A DNA stretch of 64,000 nt from NCBI GenBank assembly GCA_019637335.1, contig JAHBVV010000032.1, forward strand, positions 19,550 through 83,549, given 5' to 3'. This DNA is from Candidatus Hydrogenedentota bacterium (GTDB lineage: Bacteria > Hydrogenedentota > Hydrogenedentia > Hydrogenedentales > JAEUWI01). The notes under the pieces were generated by a model. That model did not search any database. It saw nothing but the letters and a program-made list of their open reading frames with translations, and was not told the origin of the DNA. The position numbers and the translations under genes were made by a program. Below, piece by piece: positions 23,201 through 28,331 of this stretch. Position 1 is the stretch's first letter, and every line of letters begins with the position of its first letter.

Positions 23201-24910
23201 GAAGAGAGAATTACTCTCCCTCGCCAGAACGAGCAGAAAATGGTCGCCATCCACGTGGGCCACGAAGGGCACGGGTAATTGCTCCACTGACTCGGCCGCC
23301 ACACCGAGGGTGTCGAGGCCGTGAAGTTTCGCAGCCTCGATCAATCCGAACATGCTCGCCCCGTGTTGATCGTTCCGGGATTCAATCGCCAGCGACTCCA
23401 ACGTCACGTCGGTCCCCCGGAGAGCCAGCCAGCGGTGGATTGCGCGGGGGCCGCAGACTTGGGCATAGACTCGTTTGTCCGCAGGCGCGAAGTTATAGAC
23501 CTCCATGGAGTTATACAGGTTGTCGTAGATGAACTTCAGGTCCTGCTCCACACCGGGAACAATCTTGTCGTCCGGGTGTTCCAATAGCAGTTGCTCCAAG
23601 ATCTGCGCCGCGCCCCGGTAGTCGCCATAGTTGAGGTACACCGCGCCCAGTTTGTGCAAGGCCCGCGCCCGGTATTCCGCCTGGTAGCCCCCGGATTTGT
23701 CCATGCTGGCTACGATGCCCTCGTAGGCCTTGGCTTGGGCGAAGGCGTCTTGGGGATTCAGCATCTTGATCAGGTCCGCCATTTCCAGGCGGATACCGCC
23801 ACCGGCCCTGCCGAGGATCCACTGGTCATACTCGGTGTAGAGGTCCATAGCGTCTTCGTGGCGACCCACTGCCCGAAGGGCTTGGCCAAGGTTGAGGAGC
23901 AGCCAGGACTTCACCCAATAGATGACGTTCGGGTCCGTGAATACACTGTCCACAAAACCCGCATCGAAGTCCTCCACCACCTCGCTCATGCGCAGAATGT
24001 AGGATCCGCGCTCGTTGGTGAAATTCTGAGCGTAGGCTGCCAGATTATATCGCGCTCCCAGCCGGTTCATGCTGGGCTGCGGCCGGGCCGCTAGTTCTTC
24101 CAAGTCGATGATGACATTCCGTAGCGCTTCGCCACCCTCTTCTACGCCATAGTCATAGTACGAGCCCACGGCGGAGTTCTGCAGCGGATCGTTGGGGTGC
24201 TCGTAGATCAGGCGCCGCGAACTCTCCAAAGCCCTCTGGCGGTATGGCGCAGCTATCGCCTCGTTCCCTTCGCGCTGCGCGACGTAGAACACTTCCTTGT
24301 AGTAGTCCGTGATGGCATATTTCCCAGCCGGACCCAGGGTCTCCCAGTCCGGGAATCCCAACTCAAATTCTTCGAAGCTCGTCAGCGAGGCTTTCTGCAC
24401 CACCATGGCTTCAGCCTTGTCCATGAGCAACCGATTCGCGTCGGTTATCGCCTTCGTGCCGCGGTATTGGTCGAAGATGGGTAGAAGAATGGATGCAGCG
24501 TCTCGCCCTCGATTCTGCGAGAGGGCCGCCCGTGCGGAATCAAGCGCGTCCTCGGCCTCCTCCGGTGCGCGGCGCGGTGATGGCGACTTCAAGCTCCACA
24601 ACGGCGCCGGGGCGGCTTTGACAACCTCAAGCACCTGTTCCACGGCAGGCAGGCTGGCCCGCGCGAGCATGGGTTTTGTTCCGGACGAAAGAACCGACAT
24701 ATCCGGTGGCGCTTTATCAGGTCGTTCTTCTCCAATGGCTGGCGGAGACGGCTCGTTCACAGAGGAAATTTCTTCAGATATTTCCGGGAGTATGTTAGCT
24801 GAATCGCTCGGCGTCGCGCCGGCGCGTCCAAACGAAAGGGCAAATACAACTACCCCGCCGATCGTTAGAAGACAAAAAGAAGCCCATGCCAGTTGATAGA
24901 ATCTGCGCAT
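5276..24910 (-). CDS. giant double-Rhs polymorphic toxin (6544 aa) with C39, PKD, LRR and InlB-type repeats
   Basis: A single uninterrupted frame starts at an ATG after GAGGAGAG. Order of parts (approximate residues): signal anchor 8-30; TPR-like helices 110-470; C39-peptidase-like domain 478-600 with QVCGPRAI (Cys) and DGDHFLLVLA (His); first DUF6531/Rhs start 690; YD repeats 860-1790; a Cys-rich linker 1860-1965; three PKD-like domains 2050-2335 (YLWNFGDGSG, WSWDFGDGSG); a jelly-roll-like segment 2347-2580; leucine-rich repeats 2647-2773; about 12 InlB B-type repeats 2850-4250 (FDHWEG, FSGWSGD); a second Rhs start 4437; second YD array 4570-6185; core end GRFASRDPLGLWGDP to DPFGL near 6255; toxin tip 6256-6544 with NIHHRIIAQGG and LHEALH, an HNH/Endo VII-like pattern. 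The protein is probably exported and delivers a nuclease tip; the C39 domain may process it. An immunity candidate follows. Two full Rhs modules in one chain are unusual. Confidence 0.92.
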   Translation of the reverse strand: MRRFYQLAWASFCLLTIGGVVVFALSFGRAGATPSDSANILPEISEEISSVNEPSPPAIGEERPDKAPPDMSVLSSGTKPMLARASLPAVEQVLEVVKAAPAPLWSLKSPSPRRAPEEAEDALDSARAALSQNRGRDAASILLPIFDQYRGTKAITDANRLLMDKAEAMVVQKASLTSFEEFELGFPDWETLGPAGKYAITDYYKEVFYVAQREGNEAIAAPYRQRALESSRRLIYEHPNDPLQNSAVGSYYDYGVEEGGEALRNVIIDLEELAARPQPSMNRLGARYNLAAYAQNFTNERGSYILRMSEVVEDFDAGFVDSVFTDPNVIYWVKSWLLLNLGQALRAVGRHEDAMDLYTEYDQWILGRAGGGIRLEMADLIKMLNPQDAFAQAKAYEGIVASMDKSGGYQAEYRARALHKLGAVYLNYGDYRGAAQILEQLLLEHPDDKIVPGVEQDLKFIYDNLYNSMEVYNFAPADKRVYAQVCGPRAIHRWLALRGTDVTLESLAIESRNDQHGASMFGLIEAAKLHGLDTLGVAAESVEQLPVPFVAHVDGDHFLLVLARESNSLFVSDNGADPAPMALADFLARWNGKALIEYQGNESLAALTVLDLDTLKGARGGTGSSNDNNAPPPPPPGPQTVALSSLPQSSQGSLVHAWDPWDGDTRHIPQTGMPGAPDTATGGIAHSGVLVPGGFLSVIPSGATVQLAISDVRAPVRGDLQLAFTRHYLCKAGFATSEYTDPAKPWSNNIGSGWTHNLNVHLTTSTPTVGGYPLTVIVYDETGEARTFARSPTDSTASEDIYYRSIAVYPEEKRQVLVRNKAAGTYILWRADNGRYEFSMPTTTTDRYARLEAIVDSHGNQITLEYDDVVGVGKLIKAYAPIDDPRYLEFTYTGNLISQASLKKDTTVLAAFIYTYNGNDELVAVEDPGENPVTYTYDTHGSVPASRYLTQLTDKNSAPTDLVWSFSYASGLGYLASQISINTADGLSTVYQRSLSTYIASVITYDESTPLSKYVYTPVGATGMPWHVDYYASGTATTFERWTYLYGTDGYTLEQIVGPGSVVLADYTHDAYGRATVTTDVSGYGKTLTYASADDALPSSITRRDGTSVAITYDANGRIENALETGVIDGTTYTYDSYGQIVTITDPLGNDTTFTYDEMGNVINETAPGGYAVSRIYDDFGNAVVEYDSLGAITQFEFDTSGCQTCLGSMGLIARKTDSLWGVTEYEYDVHGNLVREIHPDGSERVLAYSASGQLISSTDSTGTTLYDYDLLGRLTSREEPSGQVISLTYDSMGRLLSRSDGAISTPFTYDSYGNVLSETNVSGNDATHTYDAFMRIATTTDEFGGKQFSYDNAKDRLIELTDERNNTTTYSYDEANRLMSEVNQAGREKHFTYDDYGRRIAAAAGPTGTDNPIEHTYDDLGRLATTSYSNGSSVASVGMKYDVKGRTTEITDWLDPNHGLRITYDVLGRVAQIRDPYGAQMRYTYDSMGRVANLNDYFGNDIAYRYEQIHGKVSRIEAPGGKVWTFEYNGEGDLKASTAPNGMTTSYTYDDNKRVIEIRHTSGAALVERFQYIYNAAGELLEESRLDGSGWVYDYDVRQRLTEATRRGAGGSFVATYRYTYDPANNLLTRVVSNVNGVLESQSFTYDEDNKLATVTSNGGTPVSYIYDGWGRVVSKTDGTHYAHYTYTEGLQPTSFTSDFPGEQDVSYSHRGDTKRRRHDVPNEISFFQWGLGGFPAGMEVLHNATALKSASSGSTRLTFVPLNPMAPSTTVLGHLDANEPESSQAAYYVHDIKGSIRRAYDGNAARLSSMEYLPFGEVTELSGAAMPLGYRGAIYEPKSQEHYRPSNSTVLEMYGDAPASLGKPCSKRLEGKWAGLMAYESCALDYAKCVGCIENLPSVENSPWRVSRWQGCYSEYAGLCRIDCAVGSMSNQYVLVAESNYIDCLFALKSCEEQVIGDIIGQNRKPDVTPFFTLRQGEQVGSSPDVYRVHAEDRTYIGGGNVSRTWLVDDIATGDVTSGATFELEAGTQYNVTLRLLLSPGTPNENTIESTRSIYVTAAPVADFVIQTDLNGISLPGEVVFDNTTANADSVVRYLWNFGDGSGVTIDHVPANPDSGDAAHEYARPGNYTVTLTAIGHNGTSRTSQEVSFLTDPIPQFTWTQNGFQGSITLRDSSIAGNLPYEVREWDFDDDGVFESTDFASNLVETKTFASPNTDHYVTLRIGTEAESIANALHSVRLPVRFSDQVLPAFTVEVLEATGTGTIPLRFTENCQINSSAPTTITSWSWDFGDGSGLQAGSQQETHEYNAPGAYTVTLVAGDGVNTFVATETVHVYADESFPAYGVVDDFELSYPGAFSDGDWTVEGSGEWLRTGIVVASDDTLNAYLTVNAQAPPNLTDVAIVQRPMTAPNNRLNVALRFNEDPDWQEGEKLADSICAAFRTRAADETISSTVKIFPNKITLVERWGAFGSDDVEQVEFPLAEPLDPGAWYNVYIETYGKLRQVWIRGEGEPGGAKGDYDWDSATSGPPDAWRSQDKLIERDPPVAPLDSSAITSIHIVYLDEFDNYYPNAVWIDDYGMSARTGDFQPPFVDSELEFLVRSSIGRPEGAFYSMDLDAAPVVLNWDCESCESVASLRGVEYFRTTQEVNLNGHSVSELYPLTQPPLLARLSLRDNQVTRLSHLDDGDLLLSLDLSGNPLDEPGALDGAVALVALEEIYLADTGLYDLLFGTVEEMADSVTQGVALNGLSSLENLSRVDLRCTQVRNLYPLVRCPGIGSGDLVEVSDVHFDANSPAVRALESPEKGATVAIDTDACPDLVSRYRLSASVSGAGGTVLPPDHGCTILVTPAPDDCFVADSTYGCIEGGAEVTITPLPGTGMLVDELRVNGTPVELLNGAYTFSMDGDKHIEADFVGESILTLEFPTPYFTPEVYVDNGFIIGDNGSTRTIAVATGNTVTLTIPDHQLVNFDDGVCFSHWSGSGQPFDGSRDPAIDITVTDHLTLSAVGTHDFHSLEVRDDYGYPVPGGDYALRGSATFTVNPPEDLLSVSFPTTDGAATRYYILNGATTSLSPAPELGYALDHWEYVGSGGVPTESGDVPLVLDMTDDWTVDPVYRLDPHVLTVNINPAGTGRIEFTPDPINGDEAPGQRVEYFNPFRADQNVTVRAVDLLDSDYRFDHWEGGSIHNSTNHEETFPLTENTELTAVYIPSFALTVRSFGGGSVSLNPPGRVIAEPGGYEFYPDPAHTQEPATVVTVSAVEDGFRHLDHWIVDGSPIYSDAPQSITMDAAHDIVAVFLPGGTHFRFAANVVGEGAVHLAHSAGLESNDRDLVASDGPFEEYLPPGASVTATQTPASGWVFDHWIVNDAAGVDVVTGPLPPVTESTEITAVFRNEPDSDDKVTLTLTQTGEGNVIPAPGITRFDKDAEVIFTAEPAKGWLFSGWSGDITSTDITHTVSEMSADMSVHATFEPDGVWYSLNVVAGDGGSVTPVFDNYASGASVTVIASPAEGWEFDHWEGDDVDGSDSPSIQILINSNKQLKAFFAPLVKIQIPPPGAMPGGTFEIQPYKPEGYKLGDVVTFTPIPDPGWEFDHWQGDISLSAQKTARLSGDSGKATKSSPADGSITTAITTAPYIVWAVFKQTKYSVSTRSIGEGTIWRSPNKNGYIAGERVKLVALPGDGMELLEWRSSSPGSEDVIWEFDMPPNDVYVEAVFVSTGRTFRIDIPGWMRESFGNLVLVNSHPVTMYPSPGPVYEAGTRVVLAAPGIPDYTFLYWTGDISGDTQILTIPRLTSDITVAPVYAYTGQSNPEATINIGYWITGDSTAPPSPPILTPAPKRTVSHDCRPWYEMYTYSRWNPRHDFCHEGTARYCGWTYYYDHPIPEVTVEVPGAKTIGLPLNGGLPLGEENSLIILGTDSVTVLPSETECHQWLGSGFVAYDVDLRHGRVDLETFRCWVSYIRNPPVNTTLETACGTTSPVTCLAPNSSYYDGSRPPYLDLTLQLTRNHLTIVGGTRLSLDGERAGWVLEEGEYLTIGDAHSSSGSTFWGKVALAPEHGLEVESVSYVDTSEGRDVTYTLRPDGREMQVSATATPGGTVEGAGIYPIHETVTLVATPRPGYKFKYWELAYHNRENVPFSTSKRLELTSCQIVEHPEINWFRAVFEANCRNVVDVDLETSEGGVISRNSNYAIYDCNETISLEAVPDIGFTFVGWTGDLQDMSTNPISLPTSRNWNVGALFEPIDVPGFIVALDTDGDGVPEANPEGVVQLVNVPDLSREQYLPESVHMLARRIGFEVTDVGELGEALQRDKWEVSIEQDTSPELLFFATNAWTRRFSASPSASPQYSVDLATVIVDRFKLSDLDGLGVYALAYNIPEQSIPHDVTATFQLYKNGVLRAAQDIRFRVIHGAVEGFELASSDENPASYSPDGMHGTGAEHGGIASNGAAGDPVYQFSGEFTENMTDLRVSSPGFDFDWSRVYRSKHARNNTGVRQFVGPAEIVQEQLQNIKAERNPIGEQWDYAYNVWVRRQNDGRRILVHDGRSGREEIWEREGASGPWTNGDYPTQITMEDSENLSGWVRMTYADKTVYEFYPLDASSGGKRGRLRHIKDRFGNQMDFHYEELEDGSARLSRVVDTAGRSYRIRYYDTGRISRVTDFTGRSVYYSYDGDQLTTVRDSRGWTVNRYSYVPGTDLIDTITDGNGQVYLDNDYDTASADFMKNRVTRQIYGDGVYNFSYELLGEADAMWRVTVNDPEGNIRVTVFDDKNRTRSERVYAAPRENADETTAFSALPTDPSDYFETTYSYQGDTSLVTRIDYPGGDYETFTYGGAGSETEPAWWTVGNMRTASHYLAGGGAPITQEWDYAEGFGNHGNHSRFVARYRDGRGNETLTTHTTEGNPLTRTYAINGLTESFGYNAFGQMTSHTHPVGETGPPRVDTYGYRSDGYLVQQVIDDDGLNLTTVYVPNARGLAEAITDPNGNTAERRFDHRDRLVLERTPTVTGAVNRARETVFKYDGNNNLRYTYTENFDEEGTDDDSNEVIVREIRYNTLNSPTDILEEVEEGEFIHTHTDYDRNENPTVQWSGEAVAGNEPLNYTTYEYNTRQLVVAETRGDPATQDDTLTIRYTYDANGNARQVTQEPSGTEPDRITYNQYDGFNRLHYVTDPMGNVTEFSYDENGNITRTILWGEVSEDTSTVPADGADATLDTHRATLTRMAETTNVYDNLNRKTHNQVAYFDPDAQTAFLGGVSTVETVYNLNSTIERVINANGHATEYEYDTAYRLITTTDAKGNQIALALDDNGNVTRTTETAKSDVGDPDAVYYVDVTYDELNRPIQTENNAGHVTVAKYDSRGNVVYAKDAEDNVSRFEYDGLSRLLKTTRIAPEYPADVTTEQGWDDNSRLAWQEDPNGNRTTNVYDALDRLDKVVFADATEVDYTYDSFGNVKHKLDANLTAIVSTYDALNRLTDKTITPDDPQGSIQGATFESYQYDSLSNTTVAANDFATVTRTFDSMSNMRSETIEFAADGFTKTISHTYGLTGDRESTTYPAGRTVTHAYDELERISTIHSSQGGDGANLLASYDYVGAGRVERRTMAGNGTRLRYAFDAVGRVNATTHEQYDPQNPESPGTAFDARTYTWDKANNKTQRVELAGGVPVKTYDYQYDSLNRLERSIKTIGAAASGAAGNWTGAMALNSVTPDVASFTGGAPLQLNGDFSATFDPGTLGVYITKTQGARDETVDYAADLQGYTATQIDALAPARPDQGTFDIYASALDGGTRVYSNPVSITYGPHVTEYDLDGAGNREAVKTRVETAPDTYTDLATAAYSEDDATPAPADAQMNQYTLAPGDIDDRVYDENGNTLRTGQALPAFYEHDYRDRIVRAARAPEIDSANGVPAGSVFSDDFATGLDAAWEHNPASAGGVLSAPWPWNAGGYLAHGGGPTPASSALPRTNPDGDFWWVYTRPSGASGNDVLDAYLRITGQNTDTTFDAEFLKLDIDADGISLWREGTGGQLASAPVATANDTPYLIHAHVFRDQVVIRRGPLGQPLATVLRADNAPVQGTDRFILEASNACLVDDVNIGDGVSEYVYDALGRRIEKRSGGGATRYLHDGARVAEEWNVPAAGSPALAASYVYGNYIDEVLTMRRGGADYYYHADDQHNVVKLTDGAGAVVEAYDYADYGLPEFFDAAGARLNVTASQFANPYLFTGRQWDAELSYYYYRNRYLDPAHGRFASRDPLGLWGDPLNLGNGYTYAASNPWSLVDPFGLCSGNGGGTALNDRLAAYAQGNIDFGLAMVGQGIDFWYGQINPMHRSDNLLASSFGLWTAASNPAETAERVSNDFSNYVGNFSDRDLGRLAPEVSVTIAGAVFGAGIVQAGSKAGILGKLGRYGRSIPGRPGLSSKFGSWWKDIAGEWRGWKDGFADTGRYRWEGRNGMRNAHAQRLNAAPNDNIHHRIIAQGGTRGGAGRLTWKGFFGEQYGRYVPNFIKNSRWNITNLGQPRRFGGTGLHEALHRINPEMPLNALQRIWYGSNVLDKAIVGGAGIGMGAAGSYLVGD
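7096..7164. repeat. 69-bp repeated element, copy B, inside the giant Rhs gene
   Basis: Same sequence as 2958-3026 with one mismatch. It contributes WNAGGYLAHGGGPTPASSAL to the Rhs protein near residues 5916-5938, in the middle of an otherwise jelly-roll-like segment, without breaking the frame (69 is a multiple of 3). Confidence 0.7.
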
Positions 24911-25565
24911 CCGAACACTCTCCTCAGAGTCACAACGACTTAAGGCGCGCTCGGTAATTCTCCGATCCGAACACGTATCTCTGTTGGCTCAGTCAGTGGT
25001 TCTATAGATATCTATGTTAATATTTTTTCATATTGAAAAGCTGCCTTGGCGTGGTGCGGTGAAACTCACAACGACGAACGCGTTACTCGAACGCCCCTTG
25101 TCCCCGTGCGACACCCTCAATCGTGTCAACAGCTCTCTTTGAACCCAGGCCCGCGCGCCCCCTTTCCAAAGGTGGCGAGCCCGCTATACCCCTCGATTTC
25201 GAGAACTACTCATCCCTAGCTTGGTGAGATACAAGCTAGCATAGCGGATTTCAAATGTCAATGGTTTTGGCTCTTTTAGACTTCGCCCAAAGATCGTGCA
25301 TACTGATCGAAGCGGCGTGCACTAACGTTATCACGCGAAATCCAGCATTGAACACCAAGCTCAAGATGCGATTTTTTCGATATAGTTTGCTATTGCTTAG
25401 TCTTATTACAATAATCCGCAGTCCGGATAAGCCCTTCGGATGTACTCTACGTTCGATTACGCTTATGCCGACGAGTTCTGAGGGATGCACCAAAGAAACT
25501 GTTCTAGAGTCCGATAGTCCCACTCAGCGAGAAGTCGTATAGGGCTTGTTTGACTTGAAGATATC
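24911..25565. other. intergenic region upstream of the giant Rhs gene
   Basis: About 650 bp, partly AT-rich (25000-25050 and 25250-25400), with no credible gene on either strand. It probably holds the Rhs promoter on the minus strand, but I see no clear -35/-10 pair. It contains the inverted repeat listed at 25216-25239. Confidence 0.5.
25216..25239. repeat. 8-bp inverted repeat
   Basis: CTAGCTTG and CAAGCTAG flank an 8-nt loop, about 305 bp upstream of the Rhs start. It has no trailing T run, so an operator is as likely as a terminator. Confidence 0.4.
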
Positions 25566-25854
25566 TCAGGCCCACCAGCAACCTGGCCGCGTGGCGTGGC
25601 CTGCGCGCGCGCAGGCCCCAGGCGCCGGGTGGCTTGCCACCGTCTTCGGCCGTCGTCGTCGGGTCTCACCCCGGCACGGGCCCGGCGCACGGCGGCCGGA
25701 GGCGGTGGGTGCGCCCGCTTCCCCTCCCACCGGATCGGTCCCGAGTCCGAGGGGTCTCCGGGGGCTTCGGTTGGCCCGCAGGGCCATCGGAAGCCCGGGT
25801 TATGCGCGCCGGCGCGCTCGGTGGCGACGGAGGAGCCTCGGAGCGCGGCCCGTG
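25566..25854. mobile_element. GC-rich palindrome-dense insertion truncating an AbiEii gene
   Basis: AbiEii similarity stops abruptly at about 25855 and very GC-rich DNA with short inverted repeats follows. One imperfect palindrome centred on TTGGCCCGCAGGGCCATCGG (25771-25790) recurs at 51629-51650, beside another AbiEii fragment. A second shared stretch (CGGATCGG..CCGAGTC..GAGGG) occurs near 25730 and 51217. No transposase is encoded, so this would be a non-autonomous element. That identity is inferred. Confidence 0.45.
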
Positions 25855-26151
25855 TTGCGTCGCGCTCCGGTCCGCGGTCGGCTCGTCTTCGGAGTATCCG
25901 AGAACTCGCCAGTCGAGCACCAGGTCGATATCCTCGGAGAAGCGCTCGATGAGTCCGAAGGCCTTGCATAGACTCGTGCCGCCTTTGAATGCAAGACGGT
26001 CTTTCCAGGCGCATTCCGTAAAGAGGTAGTCCAGTATCCAGCAGACCCAAAAGTCCTTCTCCGCGATGGCGGGATGCACCCCCATCTCCGCGGCCGTTTC
26101 CTGGAAGAGGTCCCGGCGCGCATGGTTCGGGCAGCGCGCCACATCACGCAT
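25855..26151 (-). pseudogene. abiEii: AbiEii-type nucleotidyltransferase toxin, truncated after ~99 residues
   Basis: ATG 26151 overlaps the AbiEi stop by 8 nt (ATGCGTGA). The product shows the class II nucleotidyltransferase motifs KGGTSLCKAFGLIERFSEDI and DLVLDWR (GTS, then D-x-D), followed by GYSEDEPTADRSATQ. Intact relatives are roughly 270-300 residues; here similarity ends at about 25855 and a GC-rich insertion follows. The kinase/polymerase-like toxin of the AbiE type IV toxin-antitoxin system is therefore likely inactive, because the rest of the catalytic fold is absent. Confidence 0.8.
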
Positions 26152-26764
26152 GGGGCGTTTCCTGCCGCGCCGCCAGGCGTTTGACCGTTTCGTAGACCCA
26201 TGTCGTGGCATAGCGTGCTTCGCGCAGGGCCCGGGCGCGATCCTGCGCGCTCAGCTTGGAGCGAAGATGGTCCAATACCTGTTCATCCACCTTGTCTTCG
26301 CCGAGGGCCTTGAGCGCCTGGACCATGAGGGCCGTTTGGGGGGAGAGGCCCGCCATTTCCTTGTTCGCGCGGTGTTTCATGTGAACACTGCCACCTTCCC
26401 AGGTATAGCGCTTTGTCGGACCATCGCTGAAATACTGCCACCGGGCGGGCACCTGCGTGGACAGGCCCAACAGATTGAGGGCCGCCTCACCGGTAGGGAT
26501 CAGCGTCCATCCGTGCGCGCGGGCAATGGCGCGCGCCACGGCATCCGGATCGGGACGGGACGGGCCATTCCGAACCGCGCTGTGGGCTGGGTAGTCGTAC
26601 ACGCCACGAAGGGGCCGTCGCAACGTGCCGGCATTGGCCAGCCGAAGCAGGGACTTCTTTGCGGCTTCGTAATTGGCAAGATCGAGGAAGTCTTTCGCGG
26701 TAAAGGCGCTTCCCCTACCGGATCCTTGAATTCTCGCAAGTATTTTCTCTTCATTCGTTGGCAT
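26144..26764 (-). CDS. abiEi: AbiEi-type antitoxin (DUF6088)
   Basis: The 206-residue product has an N-terminal winged-helix segment (FTAKDFLDLANYEAAKKSLL, then GTLRRPLRGVYDYP), a central domain with TLIPTGEAALNLLGLSTQVP and RYTWEGGSVHMKHR, and a helical C-terminus. This is the DUF6088/AbiEi layout: a DNA-binding autorepressor and antitoxin for an AbiEii nucleotidyltransferase. It overlaps abiEii by 8 nt, so the pair is translationally coupled. An 8-bp inverted repeat lies in its leader. The toxin partner is truncated, leaving this antitoxin alone; it could still repress or cross-neutralise related toxins. Confidence 0.85.
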   Translation of the reverse strand: MPTNEEKILARIQGSGRGSAFTAKDFLDLANYEAAKKSLLRLANAGTLRRPLRGVYDYPAHSAVRNGPSRPDPDAVARAIARAHGWTLIPTGEAALNLLGLSTQVPARWQYFSDGPTKRYTWEGGSVHMKHRANKEMAGLSPQTALMVQALKALGEDKVDEQVLDHLRSKLSAQDRARALREARYATTWVYETVKRLAARQETPHA

Positions 26765-26784
26765 GGCGTTGATACCTTGCTTCT

Positions 26785-26812
26785 GTCCCGAATTCTACCT
26801 ATATTTCGGGAC
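26785..26812 (-). promoter_or_regulatory. likely AbiEi operator in the abiE leader
   Basis: Perfect inverted repeat GTCCCGAA ... TTCGGGAC (8 bp arms, 12-bp spacer), about 20-50 bp before the abiEi start, covering a TATAGG sequence that could be the -10 box. AbiEi proteins are known to autoregulate by binding inverted repeats at their promoter. Confidence 0.6.
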
Positions 26813-27110
26813 AAGATCAATCGGCAGATACCTCAAGCATGAGAGATGGCCGCGCCTGTAACTTGCACTCTTCTCTGAACCTGTACCCCGGTCATGTGAC
26901 GCATTTACGGATTTGCAGCGGCAAACCCGTATGGGCAGCGTACAGCTACAAGTATTGGGGACCAACGTTCACAGGGGTCACCCTGTGTTGGGTACACCGC
27001 GCGGGAGCGCGCGAACACCGCCGAACGCGGCGCCGCGCGTCCCTCCAGGAATCTTTGCAGCAATCGAGCTATCAACAGCGGACGGGAGCGCGTCAAGAAA
27101 CGGTCTGGAT

Positions 27111-28247
27111 TCACGGATCCAGATGCCCGAGTTCCACCAGGGTGGTTCCGAGTTCCCGGAGCAAGGTCTGGTTCTCGCGCACCCAGTCCCAATGTTCCTT
27201 GGTGCTGGCGATGGGCCACGCCGGCCGGTCGTTTTGAGTGGAATTGGCGATTTCGTGCAGATACCGGAGACCATCTTCCGTCGGTTCCAGGGCCTTGTGG
27301 CCGGCGATGGCGCTGAAGGAGAGCGGGCGTGTTTCGGTCCGGACGCGCTGCCACTGGTATACGAAGGGACGCGGGGTCTGGAGGGACATCGCCGCCTTCG
27401 TAACGAAGGGCTCCAGTCGCTTGAGGGTGTCCGGGGAGCTGGCCCTGGCCTTCAGGGCGTCCGCCTGCATGCGGTCGCGCAGGTGTGATTCCTCGGCCAT
27501 GAGCGCCTGCAATTGCTGTTCTCCCCGGGCGCGAACCAGGGCCTGCTCCGCCTCGGCCAGCTTTGCCGTGACTTCCGCCTCCGCCGCTTTCCGGGCGGCC
27601 TCAACTTGCGTGGTTCGGTCCTGCGCATCCGCGTAATTCAGGGCGTCCACCGCCTGCTGGAGGGTCGATTCGCCGCGAACGCCCCGCTGCTTCGCGGTGG
27701 CGAGCATGGCTTGCATCGCGGGCACGGTCTCCAGGTAGGGCTCGAGTGTGCTCTTGACGCGGTTTTCGAGCGCCGCGAGGCGGATGGAGAGCTCCGGGTC
27801 CGGCGTACCCGCGATTGCTCCGCTGTCAATGATCTCCTTCGCGGGCCCGGTCAGGGCGTTGAGTTCGGAGGTCATGACTTCCAGGGAGCTTTGCGTTACG
27901 GCCTTCATCGTTTGGACGTAGGATCGAAACGACACCACATCGCCTTGTTCCGCGGTGAGAAAGCGCCCGTCTTCGGTGGAGAGGAGGGCGAGAATTTCGG
28001 CTTCCCACTGCCGGTGCAGCTCGCCGAGCGTTTCCAGGTCGCCGCGAATCCGCGAGCCCGTATCGAGGAGCTCCATATACATGCTTCTTGCGAGCGAGAG
28101 GGCCTCCTGCTGCTGGTTTCTCTCTCGCGCCGCCGCAAGTTTTTCCAGATCGCCCGACGTGACCGGAGCGGTCGGCTTGGAACAGGCGATGGCGGTGAAG
28201 GACAGCATTACAGCGGCCAGAATGGTGGGAATACGATCGCGATTCAT
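27111..28247 (-). CDS. putative lipoprotein with coiled-coil body
   Basis: ATG 28247 follows GAGGGAG with normal spacing; an in-frame start at 28262 lacks such a site. The 378-residue product begins with a short signal sequence (IPTILAAVMLSFTAIAC), a plausible though not perfect lipobox with Cys near residue 20. A long helical, Ala/Glu/Arg-rich region follows (about 30-290) with coiled-coil character (AARKAAEAEVTAKLAEAEQA), then a C-terminal part with YQWQRVRTETRPL. I recognise no family. It lies 84 bp downstream of the TraG-like ATPase on the same strand and may be an envelope partner of that transfer module. Confidence 0.75.
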   Translation of the reverse strand: MNRDRIPTILAAVMLSFTAIACSKPTAPVTSGDLEKLAAARERNQQQEALSLARSMYMELLDTGSRIRGDLETLGELHRQWEAEILALLSTEDGRFLTAEQGDVVSFRSYVQTMKAVTQSSLEVMTSELNALTGPAKEIIDSGAIAGTPDPELSIRLAALENRVKSTLEPYLETVPAMQAMLATAKQRGVRGESTLQQAVDALNYADAQDRTTQVEAARKAAEAEVTAKLAEAEQALVRARGEQQLQALMAEESHLRDRMQADALKARASSPDTLKRLEPFVTKAAMSLQTPRPFVYQWQRVRTETRPLSFSAIAGHKALEPTEDGLRYLHEIANSTQNDRPAWPIASTKEHWDWVRENQTLLRELGTTLVELGHLDP

Positions 28248-28331
28248 GAACAGCTCCCTCATCTCGTTCGGAGACGCATGTTGGTTGACACCCGGTTGGC
28301 GCCCGTATTTCCCGGAAGCGGGAAACGCGGG

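Noticed and set aside
25251..25523. Overlapping frames of about 90 codons on both strands upstream of the Rhs gene
   Set aside because: Neither has an SD or recognisable composition; probably regulatory or decayed DNA.
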